This document shows, piece by piece, positions 1-9,001 of a stretch of DNA of 64,000 nucleotides. The notes beneath the pieces were generated by a model. The model was not told the DNA's origin and ran no database searches. It saw only the letters and a list, made by a program, of their open reading frames with translations. A program made the translations under genes and the position numbers. Each line of letters starts with the position of its first letter. Position 1 is the first letter of the stretch. The DNA is from Streptomyces sp. NBC_00582 (GTDB taxonomy: Bacteria > Actinomycetota > Actinomycetes > Streptomycetales > Streptomycetaceae): assembly GCF_036345155.1 (NCBI RefSeq), contig NZ_CP107772.1:10230001-10294000 (forward strand). Direction: 5' to 3'.

Positions 1-831
1 CTCGCCGCCGGGGCGCTGATCACCGGCCTGCCCCGCTTCAGCGTCGAGGGCTGGACCCTGCTGCGGGACCTCGGCACCACGCACACCAGCATGGTCCCGG
101 CGATGCTGGAGACCTTGCTGGCCGCGGGCGAGGCACGCCACCAGAGCCTGCGGACCCTGCAGTACGGGGGTGCGCCCGTGCGCCCCGGGACACTGCGGCG
201 GACGTACGAGGCGATGCCCGGCGTCCGTATGCTCAACATGTTCGGGCAGACGGAGGGTTCCCCGATCAGCGTGCTCACTCCCGAGGACCACCGGGAGGCG
301 GTGGCGGGACGCGCCGAACTGCTGCGTTCGGTGGGCCGGCCCACTCCCGGCGTCGAGGTGAAAGTGGATGGCGCCGGACCGGACGGTGTCGGCGAGATCC
401 ACGCCCGCGCCGATCATTTCTTCCGCGTCGACGCCGAGGGCTGGCTGCACAGCGGCGACCTGGGCCGGATCGCCGACGACGGCTACCTCTACCTCCTCGG
501 CCGCCGCACCGACATGATCATCCGGGGCGGTGAGAACGTCCATCCGCTGGAGGTCGAGACGGTCCTGACCGCGCATCCCGGTGTGGCGGACGCGGCGGTG
601 ACCGGCGTACCCGACGAGCGGCTCGGTCAGACGGTCGTCGCCTTCGTCGTGCCGGCCGACCCCGGTGCCCCGCCCGAACCGGCGGCGCTCAGAAGCCATA
701 CCCGGGCCCGGCTGTCCGGGTTCAAGGTCCCGGTGCGCTGGTGGTTCGTGGAGGACCTGCCCCGCAACGCCAACGGCAAGGTCGTACGCCATGACCTGCG
801 GGAGCCGTACGAAGGAGAACCATATGCCTGA
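1..831 (+). CDS. Acyl-CoA ligase / AMP-forming synthetase, C-terminal part (5' end outside window)
   Basis: The frame is open from base 1, so the N-terminus lies upstream; 276 residues are visible. Adenylate-forming signatures appear in the correct order: GGAPV, the YGxTE-like FGQTEG, then HSGDLGRIADDGYLYLLGR, then DMIIRGGENVHP, and a C-terminal NANGKV carrying the lysine that normally contacts the acyl-adenylate. The family converts a carboxylate, ATP and CoA to acyl-CoA in the cytosol. The stop overlaps the next start (ATGCCTGA), so the two are translationally coupled. It opens a beta-oxidation-type locus and is the obvious substrate-activating enzyme. The substrate cannot be read from this half. 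Confidence 0.93.
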   Translation, partial: LAAGALITGLPRFSVEGWTLLRDLGTTHTSMVPAMLETLLAAGEARHQSLRTLQYGGAPVRPGTLRRTYEAMPGVRMLNMFGQTEGSPISVLTPEDHREAVAGRAELLRSVGRPTPGVEVKVDGAGPDGVGEIHARADHFFRVDAEGWLHSGDLGRIADDGYLYLLGRRTDMIIRGGENVHPLEVETVLTAHPGVADAAVTGVPDERLGQTVVAFVVPADPGAPPEPAALRSHTRARLSGFKVPVRWWFVEDLPRNANGKVVRHDLREPYEGEPYA

Positions 832-1921
832 CCGTGTCGACCCGAGCCGCCTCGACACCCTCCTGGAACGGATCCGGCGGGAGGTCGAGCACGGCCCCCT
901 GCCGTCCGCACAGGTCGCCGTCGCCCATGACGGGCGACTCGTGGCCTTCGAGACCTACGGCGACGCCCACCCCGGCACCCGGTACGTCCTGCAGTCCGTC
1001 GGACGGTCGATCGTCGCCGGTGTGGTGTGGAAGCTGATCGGCGACGGGCTCCTGGACGTCGGTGAGCGAGTCGCCGCGATCATCCCGGAGTTCGCGCCCA
1101 ACGGGAAGGAGGCGGTGACCGTCGAGCAGGTGCTCACGCACACCGCCGGCTTCCCCTTCGCGCCCCTCGGACCGGACAAAGCGGTGGACCGGGAGCAGCG
1201 GCTGGCCGCCTTCGGACGCTGGCGGCTCGACTACCCGCCCGGCACCCGCTTCCAGTTCCATCTCACCTCCTCCGCCTGGCTGATCGCCGAGATCGTCGAA
1301 CGGCGTACGGGTCTGCCCTTCGCCGACTACCTGCGCGAACGGGTCGTGGAGCCGCTGGGGTTGTCGTCGATCGAGCTGGGGGTGCCCGTGGACCGGCAGC
1401 CGGGATCCGTGGCCCCGATGCTCGCCACCGACCGCACGGACGACACACAGGAGCCCGACCCCTGGGGGCCGTGGTACCTGTCCGACCCGAAGGTCCTGGC
1501 GGCCGGCGAGCCCAGTCACGCCCTGGTCGCCACCGCAGCCGACGTCGCCCTGTACTTCCAGGCGCTGTTCCACTCGGGCCTGTGGAAGCCGGAGGCGGTC
1601 GCGGAGGGCATCCGGATCCGGTTCACCGACCACCCCCACGGGGAGCGGATCTACGGGGGCGGCGGAGGACGCCGTACGAGCATGGGGCTGTTCGTGACCG
1701 TGGCCGGTCCCGACGCCGGCAGCAACCTGCCCTCGGCGGGTTCGCCCGAGCTCTTCGGCAGCGCCGGAGCCGCCTACCAACTGGGCTTCATGGACCCGGA
1801 GTCGGGCCTGTCCTTCGCCTGCCTGTGCAACGGCTACCCGCTCGCCGGGTACGACCACTCCCCGCAGGGCACCGCCCTGCTCGCCGACATCGCGAACCTG
1901 GCGGCGGGCCTGGTCGGTTAG
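824..1921 (+). CDS. Serine hydrolase (beta-lactamase/PBP-like fold) with degenerate active site
   Basis: 365 aa. ATG at 824 follows GAAGGAG (811-817) and overlaps the ligase stop; a longer frame from 665 only reads back through the ligase. Class-C beta-lactamase/esterase features are visible: the SxxK region near residue 58, LLDVGERVAAIIPEF, VEQVLTHTAGF and a C-terminal GFMDPESGLSFACLCNG. The SxxK lysine is arginine (S58-V-G-R61). The YxN motif is replaced by FHL in the stretch FQFHLTSSAWL. The usual HGG-type third motif reads GSAGA. The nucleophile is kept while its partners are lost, so hydrolase activity is doubtful. It could be a binding protein or an unusual esterase for a product of the neighbouring pathway. 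Confidence 0.85.
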   Translation: MPDRVDPSRLDTLLERIRREVEHGPLPSAQVAVAHDGRLVAFETYGDAHPGTRYVLQSVGRSIVAGVVWKLIGDGLLDVGERVAAIIPEFAPNGKEAVTVEQVLTHTAGFPFAPLGPDKAVDREQRLAAFGRWRLDYPPGTRFQFHLTSSAWLIAEIVERRTGLPFADYLRERVVEPLGLSSIELGVPVDRQPGSVAPMLATDRTDDTQEPDPWGPWYLSDPKVLAAGEPSHALVATAADVALYFQALFHSGLWKPEAVAEGIRIRFTDHPHGERIYGGGGGRRTSMGLFVTVAGPDAGSNLPSAGSPELFGSAGAAYQLGFMDPESGLSFACLCNGYPLAGYDHSPQGTALLADIANLAAGLVG

Positions 1922-1944
1922 GGTCCTTGCCCCCACCGACCGGG

Positions 1945-1960
1945 CCCGCCGCCAGGCGGG
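1945..1960. terminator. Candidate bidirectional terminator between convergent genes
   Basis: CCCGCC-GCCA-GGCGGG is a perfect 6-bp G/C stem with a 4-base loop, centred in the 51-bp gap between two convergent genes. There is no T-tract, so this rests on position and stem only. Confidence 0.4.
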
Positions 1961-1972
1961 GTCCTGCGAGGC

Positions 1973-3154
1973 TCAGCGGCTGATCAGCTGCTGGGCGTTG
2001 TTGAACATGATGTCGTCCTGCGCGGACTCGTCGAGTTCCGCGATCAGCTTGCGGAAGTCCGCCGGGGCGGCGAGGCCCTCCGCGTGCGGGAAGTCGGAGC
2101 CCATGACGATGGACTCGTGGTAGCCCAGACGCCGGACGACGTCCACGATGTCGTCCTCGGGGTAGGGCACCACCCGGACGTGCTTGCGGAAGACCTGGCT
2201 GGGGCGCTCGTCCAACTGCCCGCCGATCCAGGGACCGTTGCGGCCCATGCCCCGGCTCTTGTCCATGTGGCGCACGAAGTGGGGGACCCACTCGGAGCCG
2301 AACTCGGAGACCAGGATGTTGATGTCGGGGAAGCGCCCGAAGAGGTTGTCGAAGATCAGCGCCGACAGTGTCTCCTCGATGGGGCGCTGGCCGTAGGTGT
2401 TCTGCCACTGCCAGGCCGACATCCGGAAGTGGATCGGGTTCGGGTCGAAGCCCCAGGAGGGGGCGACCTGCGAGTTGTAGTAGAACTCGCTGATGTGGTA
2501 GCAGACGCTCGCCTTGGCCTCGTTGACCAGCTTCCAGAACGGGTCGAAGTACGGGTCGCCCGGCGAGCGGCCGTACACCGGTCCCGTGGGCAGGAGGATG
2601 AAGCGGGCGCCCTGCTCCAGGACGTACTCCAACTCCTTGACCGCGCTGGGCAGGTCACGCAGCGAGAGCAGGGCCGGGGCGTAGATGCGGCCCAGGTGGT
2701 CGAAGCCCCAGACCTCGTTCATGTAGCGGTTGAACGAGTGGTAGTTGGCGTAGAGCGGCTCGACGCCCTTGACGTACTCCTCGGCCACGAGGGCCCAGCC
2801 GCCCGGATACATGATCGTCTGGTCCAGGCCCTGCTCGTCCATGACCCGCAGCCGTGACTCGCGGTTCTGGTACGACTCGTGCATCGGCTCGAACTGGTAC
2901 GTCTCCTCCGGATTGCCCGAGGCCATCGCCTTGAGCATCTCCTTCAGCGAGCCGGGACGGTAGACCTGCCCGAACTCGGGCTCCAGGCACACGACGATCC
3001 GGTCGCCGGCGAGGATCACCTCCCGCCCGTCCGGCAGTGTCACCGGTGCGACCGCCGCACCGAGGAACTCCTTCGGAAGGTAGCGGGTGAAGGAGTCCCG
3101 CTCCTCGTACATGTGCTGGTCGCAGTCGAAGATGCGCTTGCGGTGTTCGGCCAT
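1973..3154 (-). CDS. Amidohydrolase family protein (ACMSD/amidohydrolase_2 type)
   Basis: 393 aa from ATG at 3154, which has GGAGG 8-12 bases upstream; an in-frame ATG at 3187 has no such site. The N-terminal FDCDQHMYE resembles the metal-binding beginning of amidohydrolase_2 proteins. Further on, VMGSDFPHAEG near the C-terminus supplies the conserved aspartate, with many Trp/Tyr/His-rich stretches between. The family contains metal-dependent decarboxylases and C-C or C-N hydrolases acting on aromatic and heterocyclic acids. It lies downstream of and in line with the FadR-type regulator, separated by 127 bp that include an AT-rich promoter-like stretch near 3195-3230. A decarboxylase or hydratase role in the local pathway is inferred, not shown. 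Confidence 0.85.
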   Translation of the reverse strand: MAEHRKRIFDCDQHMYEERDSFTRYLPKEFLGAAVAPVTLPDGREVILAGDRIVVCLEPEFGQVYRPGSLKEMLKAMASGNPEETYQFEPMHESYQNRESRLRVMDEQGLDQTIMYPGGWALVAEEYVKGVEPLYANYHSFNRYMNEVWGFDHLGRIYAPALLSLRDLPSAVKELEYVLEQGARFILLPTGPVYGRSPGDPYFDPFWKLVNEAKASVCYHISEFYYNSQVAPSWGFDPNPIHFRMSAWQWQNTYGQRPIEETLSALIFDNLFGRFPDINILVSEFGSEWVPHFVRHMDKSRGMGRNGPWIGGQLDERPSQVFRKHVRVVPYPEDDIVDVVRRLGYHESIVMGSDFPHAEGLAAPADFRKLIAELDESAQDDIMFNNAQQLISR

Positions 3155-3281
3155 GGCCGTCGCCTCCGGGCCCCAGGTTCTGTTCAATGCAGGCTATTCA
3201 GTGCTCCTTCTATAATTATCTAACTGTTTCTCTGAGGCAAGGGGTTCTCGCGGACGGGCTCACCGCGCGCGGCCCGGCAGG

Positions 3282-4085
3282 TCAGTCGATGAGCTCCAGC
3301 ACCGTCTTGGGCCCGGCGGCGTTCACCACGTCGTCCGCGCTGGAGATGTGCCGCTGCCAGAGCTTCTCCGCCTCGTCCGCCTTGCCGGACTCGATCAGGC
3401 CGATCAGCCTCACGTGCGCCCGGTGGCCCTTGAGGGCCTGCGCCTTCTGGGTCTCGGCGTCCGTGGCGGCCGCGGTGTACGAGGCGTTGGCACGGTCGAT
3501 GATGTTGCGCACCATGCCGCACAGCAGGATCAGGGTCTGGTTGCCGGTGAGCTCGACGAGCAGGGCGTGGAAGGCGTCCTGCGCCTCGACCAGGGCGAGC
3601 GGGTCGTCCAGGACCGCCTTCTCGGCGGCCACCGCCTCCCGTAGCCGAGTGATGTCGGCCGCGCTGTGCTTGGCGGCGAGCTGGCGGGCGCAGGGCGGCT
3701 CGATGAGCGCCGCCGCGCGGTAGAGGTCGCCCAGGGTGGCGCCGCGGTACTCGAGGATCAGGCCGGCGAAGCGGGCGGCGACCTCCGCGTCGGGCGCGCT
3801 CACCCGGGCGCCGCCGTGGGCGCCGCGGCGCACCGTGATGAGGGACTCCGACTCCAGGACGCGGAAGGCCTCGCGCAGCGTCGGCCGTGAGATGCCGAAC
3901 TGCTCCATCAGTCCCGACTCGGGGGGCAGCGCGTCACCCGGCTTCAGTTCGCCTCGCACGATCTGGCGGCGCAGGTGGGCGGCGACCAGTTCGGCGGTCT
4001 TCGGTACCCGCACCTGACGTCCGACGCGGCTGCGGGCGGGGGCGGGCACGGCCGCCGTTTCACTTGCGCGGGCTGCCTCGGCCAC
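3282..4085 (-). CDS. FadR-subfamily GntR transcriptional regulator
   Basis: 267 aa. I prefer GTG at 4085 because GAGGAG (4097-4092) sits 6 bases before it; a TTG at 4106 would add seven residues but leave that site inside the gene. A winged-helix domain occupies about residues 28-95 (AAHLRRQIVRGELKPGDALP, then SRPTLREAFRVLESE). An all-helical FCD effector domain fills the C-terminal half, with DAFHALLVELTGN and a late H of the metal/ligand site in GHRAHVRLI. FCD proteins sense acyl-CoAs or organic acids. Divergent from the crotonase operon across a palindrome, it is the likely local repressor. Confidence 0.92.
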   Translation of the reverse strand: MAEAARASETAAVPAPARSRVGRQVRVPKTAELVAAHLRRQIVRGELKPGDALPPESGLMEQFGISRPTLREAFRVLESESLITVRRGAHGGARVSAPDAEVAARFAGLILEYRGATLGDLYRAAALIEPPCARQLAAKHSAADITRLREAVAAEKAVLDDPLALVEAQDAFHALLVELTGNQTLILLCGMVRNIIDRANASYTAAATDAETQKAQALKGHRAHVRLIGLIESGKADEAEKLWQRHISSADDVVNAAGPKTVLELID

Positions 4086-4202
4086 GGTGGGCTCCTCATA
4101 TAGCAAAATGAATCGTCTTAGTGCATCGAGGGTACCAGGTCAACAGATGGTTGATCATGTCTTCGCCGTTCCGGGTCTGGCGTCGGCGCCGCTCTTTGAG
4201 TT

Positions 4203-4219
4203 ATAGATGATTCATCTAT
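4203..4219. promoter_or_regulatory. Palindromic operator candidate for the GntR regulator
   Basis: ATAGATGATTCATCTAT is a perfect inverted repeat with 8-bp arms about one central base. It lies in an AT-rich pocket of a very GC-rich region, about 38 bp before the crotonase start and 118 bp from the regulator start. Size and position fit a FadR-type operator controlling both directions. Binding is inferred. Confidence 0.55.
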
Positions 4220-4256
4220 CTATTAATGCGGCCCCCGGCCCGTGGGAGTGACCTCG

Positions 4257-5084
4257 ATGACCCAGAAGGCGACCCCGGTGATCCTCACCGAACTCACCGA
4301 CGACGGGGTCATGATCCTCACCCTGAACCGGCCGGAACGGCACAACGCCTGGACGCTGGAGATGGAGCTGCTCTACAACGAGCTGTTCGACCGGGCGGAG
4401 ACGGATCCGCGGGTGCGTGCCGTGGTGCTGACCGGCGCCGGACGCAGCTTCTGCCCCGGGATGGACATGAGCGTGCTCGACGGCGCCTCCTCCGGAGCCC
4501 GGCCGTGGCCCACCGGACAGCTGCCCCCGCGCACCCGCCCCATGACCTTCCCCAAGCCCGTGGTGGCGGCCGTCAACGGTGCCTGCGCGGGCATCGGGTT
4601 CAACCAGGCGGTGATGTGCGACGTCCGGTTCGCCGTACCGCACGCCAAGTTCGCCGCCGCCTTCAGCGCCCGCGGACTGGTGGCCGAGGACGGTGTGTCC
4701 TGGATCCTGCCCCGGCTCGTGGGCCACGGCAACGCCGCCGACCTGCTGCTGTCCTCACGCCGGATCACCGGAACGGAGGCGATGTCGATGGGCCTGGTCA
4801 ACCGCCTGGTCGAGCCGGACGACCTGCTCCCCGAGGCCCTCGCCTACGCCACCGCACTGGCCCGCTCGGCGAGCCCCTACGCGATGTCCCTCATCAAGCG
4901 GCAGCTCGCCGACGACCAGGCCCGGACCTTCCCCGAGAGCAGCGAGAGGGCGGCGGAGCTGCTGGCGGTGGCCAAGCGCGCCCCGGACTACCGGGAGGGC
5001 GTGCTCAGCTTCATCGAGCGCCGCCCACCGGCCTTCCCCGCGCTGGGGCAGGACGCGCCGCAGCTGGAGGGGACCTCGTCATGA
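4257..5084 (+). CDS. Enoyl-CoA hydratase/isomerase (crotonase) family protein
   Basis: 275 aa. ATG 4257 follows GGGAG (4244-4248); a GTG at 4242 is an alternative. Crotonase landmarks: LTLNRPERHNAW, the oxyanion-hole segment GRSFCPGMDMS, then NGACAGIGFNQAVMCDVRFA, and FSARGLVAEDGVSWILPRL. In my manual alignment the two catalytic glutamates of rat crotonase fall on Asn (in GFNQAVMCD) and Phe (in AAAFSARGL), so the reaction may not be simple hydration. It is the first gene after the operator and overlaps DUF2889 by ATGA. Confidence 0.9.
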   Translation: MTQKATPVILTELTDDGVMILTLNRPERHNAWTLEMELLYNELFDRAETDPRVRAVVLTGAGRSFCPGMDMSVLDGASSGARPWPTGQLPPRTRPMTFPKPVVAAVNGACAGIGFNQAVMCDVRFAVPHAKFAAAFSARGLVAEDGVSWILPRLVGHGNAADLLLSSRRITGTEAMSMGLVNRLVEPDDLLPEALAYATALARSASPYAMSLIKRQLADDQARTFPESSERAAELLAVAKRAPDYREGVLSFIERRPPAFPALGQDAPQLEGTSS

Positions 5085-5653
5085 CCCGCACCGACCTGCC
5101 GCTGCACCGCCGCACCATCACCGTCACCGCCTTCGAGGAGGGCGACGGCGAGATCTCGGTCGAGGCGGAGCTGAGCGACGAGCGGCCCTGGGAGCGGCCG
5201 CCGGGCGGCACCGTCCACCGCATGGTGCTGGCGGTGCGGGTGCGGCTCGCGGACATGGTGGTCGTGGCGGCCGAGGCCGGCATGAAGGACTTCCCGCACG
5301 CCGAGTGCCCGCGGATCGCGCCCGCCTTCGACGGTCTGGTCGGGCTCAGCGTGGCCGGCGGCTACAACCGGGCCATCCAGGAGCGGTTCCGGGGCGTGTC
5401 CGGCTGCACCCACCTGTACGAACTGACCCGCGCGCTCGGACCGGCCGTCGTTCAGGCCGCCATCTCGGCCCGCAACCGCGCGGGCGGCCCGGCCTCCCAC
5501 GACCCGCGCGCCACCTCCTGGGTGCTGAACAGCTGCCACGTCTGGGCGCCGGACGGTGTCGGCCTGCGCAAGATCGACGCGGGCTGGACGCCCGGCCCCG
5601 GTCCACGTCCGGTCCCGGAGCTCGGCGCCTTCGAGGGGTCTACGGACTCGTGA
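5081..5653 (+). CDS. DUF2889 domain protein
   Basis: 190 aa. ATG overlaps the crotonase stop (ATGA). The pattern LHRRTITVTAFEEGDGEISVEAEL, a central beta-rich stretch with MKDFPHAECPRI, then GLSVAGGYNRAI and GCTHLYELT matches the family I know as DUF2889, often found in catabolic clusters. No enzymatic motif is evident. Its last 14 bases overlap the 3' end of the convergent acyl-CoA dehydrogenase. Coupling to the crotonase suggests a shared pathway; the function is unknown. Confidence 0.75.
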   Translation: MTRTDLPLHRRTITVTAFEEGDGEISVEAELSDERPWERPPGGTVHRMVLAVRVRLADMVVVAAEAGMKDFPHAECPRIAPAFDGLVGLSVAGGYNRAIQERFRGVSGCTHLYELTRALGPAVVQAAISARNRAGGPASHDPRATSWVLNSCHVWAPDGVGLRKIDAGWTPGPGPRPVPELGAFEGSTDS

Positions 5654-6866
5654 GCCGGGGCTCGCGCGGCAGCCCCAGCACCTTCTCCGCGAGGATGTTC
5701 CGCTGCACCTGCGAGGTGCCCGCGTAGATCGTGCCCGAGCGGGCGATCAGGTACGTCGTCGACCAGGACGCGGAGGAGTTCGCCGCGCCGGGGTCGTCGG
5801 CGCGGTACGTGCGCAGGGGCGGCCGGCCGACCGGCACCTGGCCGTGCAGGCCCATGATGTCCATCGCCAGATCGGTGACCTCGGTGTGGTACTCGCTCCA
5901 GTACAGCTTGGCGATCGAGGACTCGGGACCCGGCTCCGCCCCCTTGAGCCAGCCGGTGAGGATCCGGTAGCCGAGGCAGCGCATGATCTCTACCTTGGAC
6001 CAGCACCACGCGATCCGCTGCCGGATCACCGGGTCCCGGTCCTTGCCGTACTGCCGCGCGAGTTCCACGAGGCGTTCCACCTCGGCCCGGAACAGGATCG
6101 GGTTGGTCGCCGCCTCCTCCCCGCGCTCGACGCCCAGCAGGCTCTGGGCGACCGTCCAGCCGTTGTCGACGCCGCCGACCACGAGGTCGGCGCGGGTGCG
6201 CGCGCCGTCGAAGAAGACCTCGTTGAAGTGCAGCTGCCCGCTCATCATGCGGAACGGCCGTACCTCGACGCCGGGTTGGTCGAGCGGTACGAGGAGGAAG
6301 GAGATGCCCCGGTGCTTGGAGGCCCCGGGGTTCGTCCGCGCCAGGACGAAGATCCAGTCGCTGTGGTGGGCGCCGGAGGTCCACACCTTCTGGCCGTCGA
6401 TCACCCACTCGTCGCCCTCCCGTACCGCACGGGTCTTGAGGGACGCCAGATCCGAGCCCGCGTCCGGCTCGGAGTACCCCTGGCACCAGGTGTCCTCGCC
6501 GCTGAGGATGCGGGGCAGGAAACGGCGCTTCTGCTCCTCGGTGCCCCAGCGCAGCAGGGTGTTCGCCAGCATCTTCACGCCGAAGGTGTCCTGCGGCAGC
6601 CCGAACGGCACACCCGCCAGGGCGAGTTCCTCCATCAGGACGACCTGGTGCAGCTTGGACAGCCCACGGCCGCCGTACTCCTCGGGCCAGGTCAGGGACA
6701 GATAGCCGCGCTCGACGAGCCGCCGGCGCCAGTCACGGGCGAAGGCCCAGGCGGCCTCCTCGTCCAGCGCGCCGATGCCGCTGAAGCCGGCCGGCAGCGA
6801 GGCGGCGAGGAAGGCCCTGACCTCCGCGCGGAAGGTCTCCGTCTCCGGGGGATAGCTGATGTCCAC
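5640..6866 (-). CDS. Acyl-CoA dehydrogenase
   Basis: 408 aa. GTG 6866 is preceded by GAGGAG nine bases upstream; the open frame continues to 6929 without a better start. FAD-dependent acyl-CoA dehydrogenase motifs: [34 protein letters not shown] and a C-terminal [20 protein letters not shown]. The residue aligned with the MCAD catalytic Glu (YEGT) is alanine here, as in several actinobacterial FadE proteins whose base lies elsewhere. Divergent from the SDR at 6991 across an AT-rich promoter region, so both may answer to the same regulator. Role: alpha,beta-desaturation of the CoA ester. Confidence 0.92.
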   Translation of the reverse strand: MDISYPPETETFRAEVRAFLAASLPAGFSGIGALDEEAAWAFARDWRRRLVERGYLSLTWPEEYGGRGLSKLHQVVLMEELALAGVPFGLPQDTFGVKMLANTLLRWGTEEQKRRFLPRILSGEDTWCQGYSEPDAGSDLASLKTRAVREGDEWVIDGQKVWTSGAHHSDWIFVLARTNPGASKHRGISFLLVPLDQPGVEVRPFRMMSGQLHFNEVFFDGARTRADLVVGGVDNGWTVAQSLLGVERGEEAATNPILFRAEVERLVELARQYGKDRDPVIRQRIAWCWSKVEIMRCLGYRILTGWLKGAEPGPESSIAKLYWSEYHTEVTDLAMDIMGLHGQVPVGRPPLRTYRADDPGAANSSASWSTTYLIARSGTIYAGTSQVQRNILAEKVLGLPREPRLTSP

Positions 6867-6929
6867 CTGCGTGCACTCCTCGTCCGGCACTGCCCGCACA
6901 GCTGATCGCTGTATTGATTGTTTCAGCAT

Positions 6930-6944
6930 AATAGGTTATCTATT
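6930..6944. promoter_or_regulatory. Dyad in AT-rich divergent promoter
   Basis: AATAG-GTTAT-CTATT inverted repeat within an AT-rich island (about 6908-6947) between the divergent dehydrogenase and SDR genes. It could be an operator or overlapping -10 elements. It does not clearly match the 4203 palindrome. Confidence 0.35.
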
Positions 6945-6990
6945 TAGCGCGGAAGAGAACGAAGAGGTTCGAGTCGGAAGCGGGGCTGAC

Positions 6991-7737
6991 ATGGGACTGC
7001 TGGACGGCCGGAACGCGGTGATCACCGGCGGCGCACAGGGCATCGGCTTCGAGATCGCCGGCGTCCTCGGCGGCGCGGGCGCGCGTGTCGTCCTCGGCGA
7101 CATCGACGAGGGCGCCGCGGCCGACGCAGCCAAACGCCTCGCCGACCAGGGCGTGGCCGCCACCTCGCTGCGCTGCGACGTCACCGACCAGGACGAGGTC
7201 GCCGCCCTCGTGGCCCACTGCACCGCCACCTTCGGCCCGCTCGGCGTCATGGTCAACAACGCCGGCATCACCCGGGACGCGACCTTGCGCAAGATGCCCC
7301 TCGCCGACTTCCGCGCCGTCCTCGACGTCCATCTCACCGGCGCCTGGAACGGCACCCGGTACGCCGCCGAGGCCATGCGCGCGCACGGGCAGGGCGGCAG
7401 CATCGTCAACATCTCCTCCATCGCCGGCAAGGTCGGCAACTTCGGCCAGACCAACTACAGCGCCGCCAAGGCCGGCCTCGTGGGCCTGACCAAGGCGTCC
7501 GCCAAGGAGCTCGCGAAGGCGGGCGTCCGCGTCAACGCCGTACAGCCCGGCCTGATCCGTACCGCCATGACCGAGGCGATGCCCCGGGCCGCCTGGGACG
7601 CGAAGCTCGCCGAGATCCCCCTGGGCCGCGCGGGCGAACCCGCCGAGGTCGCCCAGACCGTCCTCTTCCTCGCCTCCGACATGGCGAGCTACATCACCGG
7701 GGCCGTGGTCGAGGTGACCGGCGGCCGGTACATGTGA
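6991..7737 (+). CDS. SDR-family 3-oxoacyl reductase / hydroxyacyl dehydrogenase (FabG-like)
   Basis: 248 aa from ATG 6991; the frame is open upstream but [14 protein letters not shown] is the natural start. Cofactor motif GGAQGIG (near residue 12), NNAGI near 87, catalytic Ser-Tyr-Lys in [19 protein letters not shown], and a C-terminal [15 protein letters not shown]. It probably oxidises the beta-hydroxyacyl intermediate (or reduces the ketone) in the local beta-oxidation pathway. The thiolase follows after 33 bp, indicating one operon. Confidence 0.93.
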   Translation: MGLLDGRNAVITGGAQGIGFEIAGVLGGAGARVVLGDIDEGAAADAAKRLADQGVAATSLRCDVTDQDEVAALVAHCTATFGPLGVMVNNAGITRDATLRKMPLADFRAVLDVHLTGAWNGTRYAAEAMRAHGQGGSIVNISSIAGKVGNFGQTNYSAAKAGLVGLTKASAKELAKAGVRVNAVQPGLIRTAMTEAMPRAAWDAKLAEIPLGRAGEPAEVAQTVLFLASDMASYITGAVVEVTGGRYM

Positions 7738-7770
7738 GCCCGCCGAACCCGCTGACGAAAGGCATGACCG

Positions 7771-9000
7771 ATGCGTGACGCGGTGATCTGCGAACCGATC
7801 CGGACCCCGGTCGGCGGCTACGGCGGAGCCTTCCGCGACGTCACCGCGGCCGAACTCGCCGCCACCGTCGTCCGGGCCCTCCTTGACCGCACCGGAATCC
7901 CGCCCACGGCCGTCGACGACGTGCTCCTGGGCCAGTGCTACCCCAACGGCGAGGCCCCGGCCATCGGCCGCGTGGCGGCGCTGGACGCCGGACTCCCCGT
8001 GGAGGTGCCCGGACTCCAGATCGACCGCCGCTGCGGCTCCGGACTGCAGGCGGTCGTCACCGCCGCCATGCAGGTCCAGACGGGCGCGAGCGACCTCGTG
8101 CTCGCCGGGGGAGTCGAGTCCATGAGCCGCGCCGAGTTCTACACCACCGACGTCCGCTGGGGGGTGCGCGGCGCGGGCACCACCCTGCACGACCGGCTGG
8201 CCCGCGGCCGGGTCACCTCCGGCGGCGTCAACCACCCGGTCCCCGGCGGCATGCTGGAGACCGCCGAGAACCTGCGCCGCGACTACGGCATCCCGCGCGA
8301 GGACCAGGACGAACTGGCCCTGCGCTCGCACCAGAAGGCCGTCGCCGCCCAGCGCGAGGGCCGATTCGCCGACGAGATCGTGCCGGTCACCGTGCGGACC
8401 CGGCGGGGCGAGACAGTGATCGACACCGACGAACACCCGCGCGCCGACTCCTCGCTCGAGAAGCTCGCCGGGCTGCGACCGGTGCTCGGCCGCCAGGATC
8501 CCGAGGCCACCGTCACGGCCGGCAACGCCAGCGGCCAGAACGACGGCGCCGCGCTCTGCGTGGTGACCCACCCCGAACGCGCCGCCGAACTCGGCCTGCG
8601 CCCGCTGGGCCGCCTGGTCTCCTGGGCCGTCGTCGGCGTACCGCCCGAGACAATGGGCATCGGACCCGTACCCGCCACGGCCCGGGCCCTGGAGCGCGCG
8701 GGTCTCAAGCTCGCCGACATCGACCTGATCGAACTCAACGAGGCCTTCGCCGCGCAGGTCCTCGCCTGCACCCGTGAATGGGCCCTGACCGAAACGGACT
8801 TCGAGCGGCTGAACGTCAACGGCTCCGGCATCTCACTGGGCCACCCCGTCGGCGCCACCGGCGGCCGCATCCTCGCCACCCTGCTGCGCGAACTCGACCG
8901 CCGCCAGGCCCGCTACGGCCTGGAGACCATGTGCCTCGGCGGCGGCCAGGGCCTGGCAGCCATCTTCGAACGCACCGGCAACGCCACTGGAGGACGCTGA
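7771..9000 (+). CDS. Thiolase (acetyl-CoA acyltransferase family)
   Basis: 409 aa. The full thiolase triad is present: Cys88 in DRRCGSGLQAV, His in NGSGISLGHPVGATGGR, and the C-terminal Cys in CLGGGQGLAAIFE. It cleaves a 3-ketoacyl-CoA with CoA. Only one base separates it from the next gene. Second enzyme of the SDR-thiolase-synthase operon. Confidence 0.95.
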   Translation: MRDAVICEPIRTPVGGYGGAFRDVTAAELAATVVRALLDRTGIPPTAVDDVLLGQCYPNGEAPAIGRVAALDAGLPVEVPGLQIDRRCGSGLQAVVTAAMQVQTGASDLVLAGGVESMSRAEFYTTDVRWGVRGAGTTLHDRLARGRVTSGGVNHPVPGGMLETAENLRRDYGIPREDQDELALRSHQKAVAAQREGRFADEIVPVTVRTRRGETVIDTDEHPRADSSLEKLAGLRPVLGRQDPEATVTAGNASGQNDGAALCVVTHPERAAELGLRPLGRLVSWAVVGVPPETMGIGPVPATARALERAGLKLADIDLIELNEAFAAQVLACTREWALTETDFERLNVNGSGISLGHPVGATGGRILATLLRELDRRQARYGLETMCLGGGQGLAAIFERTGNATGGR

Positions 9001-9001
9001 C

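Noticed and set aside
665..823. Upstream extension of the serine hydrolase frame
   Set aside because: It reads through the ligase coding region, and a good ribosome site plus ATG overlap supports 824.
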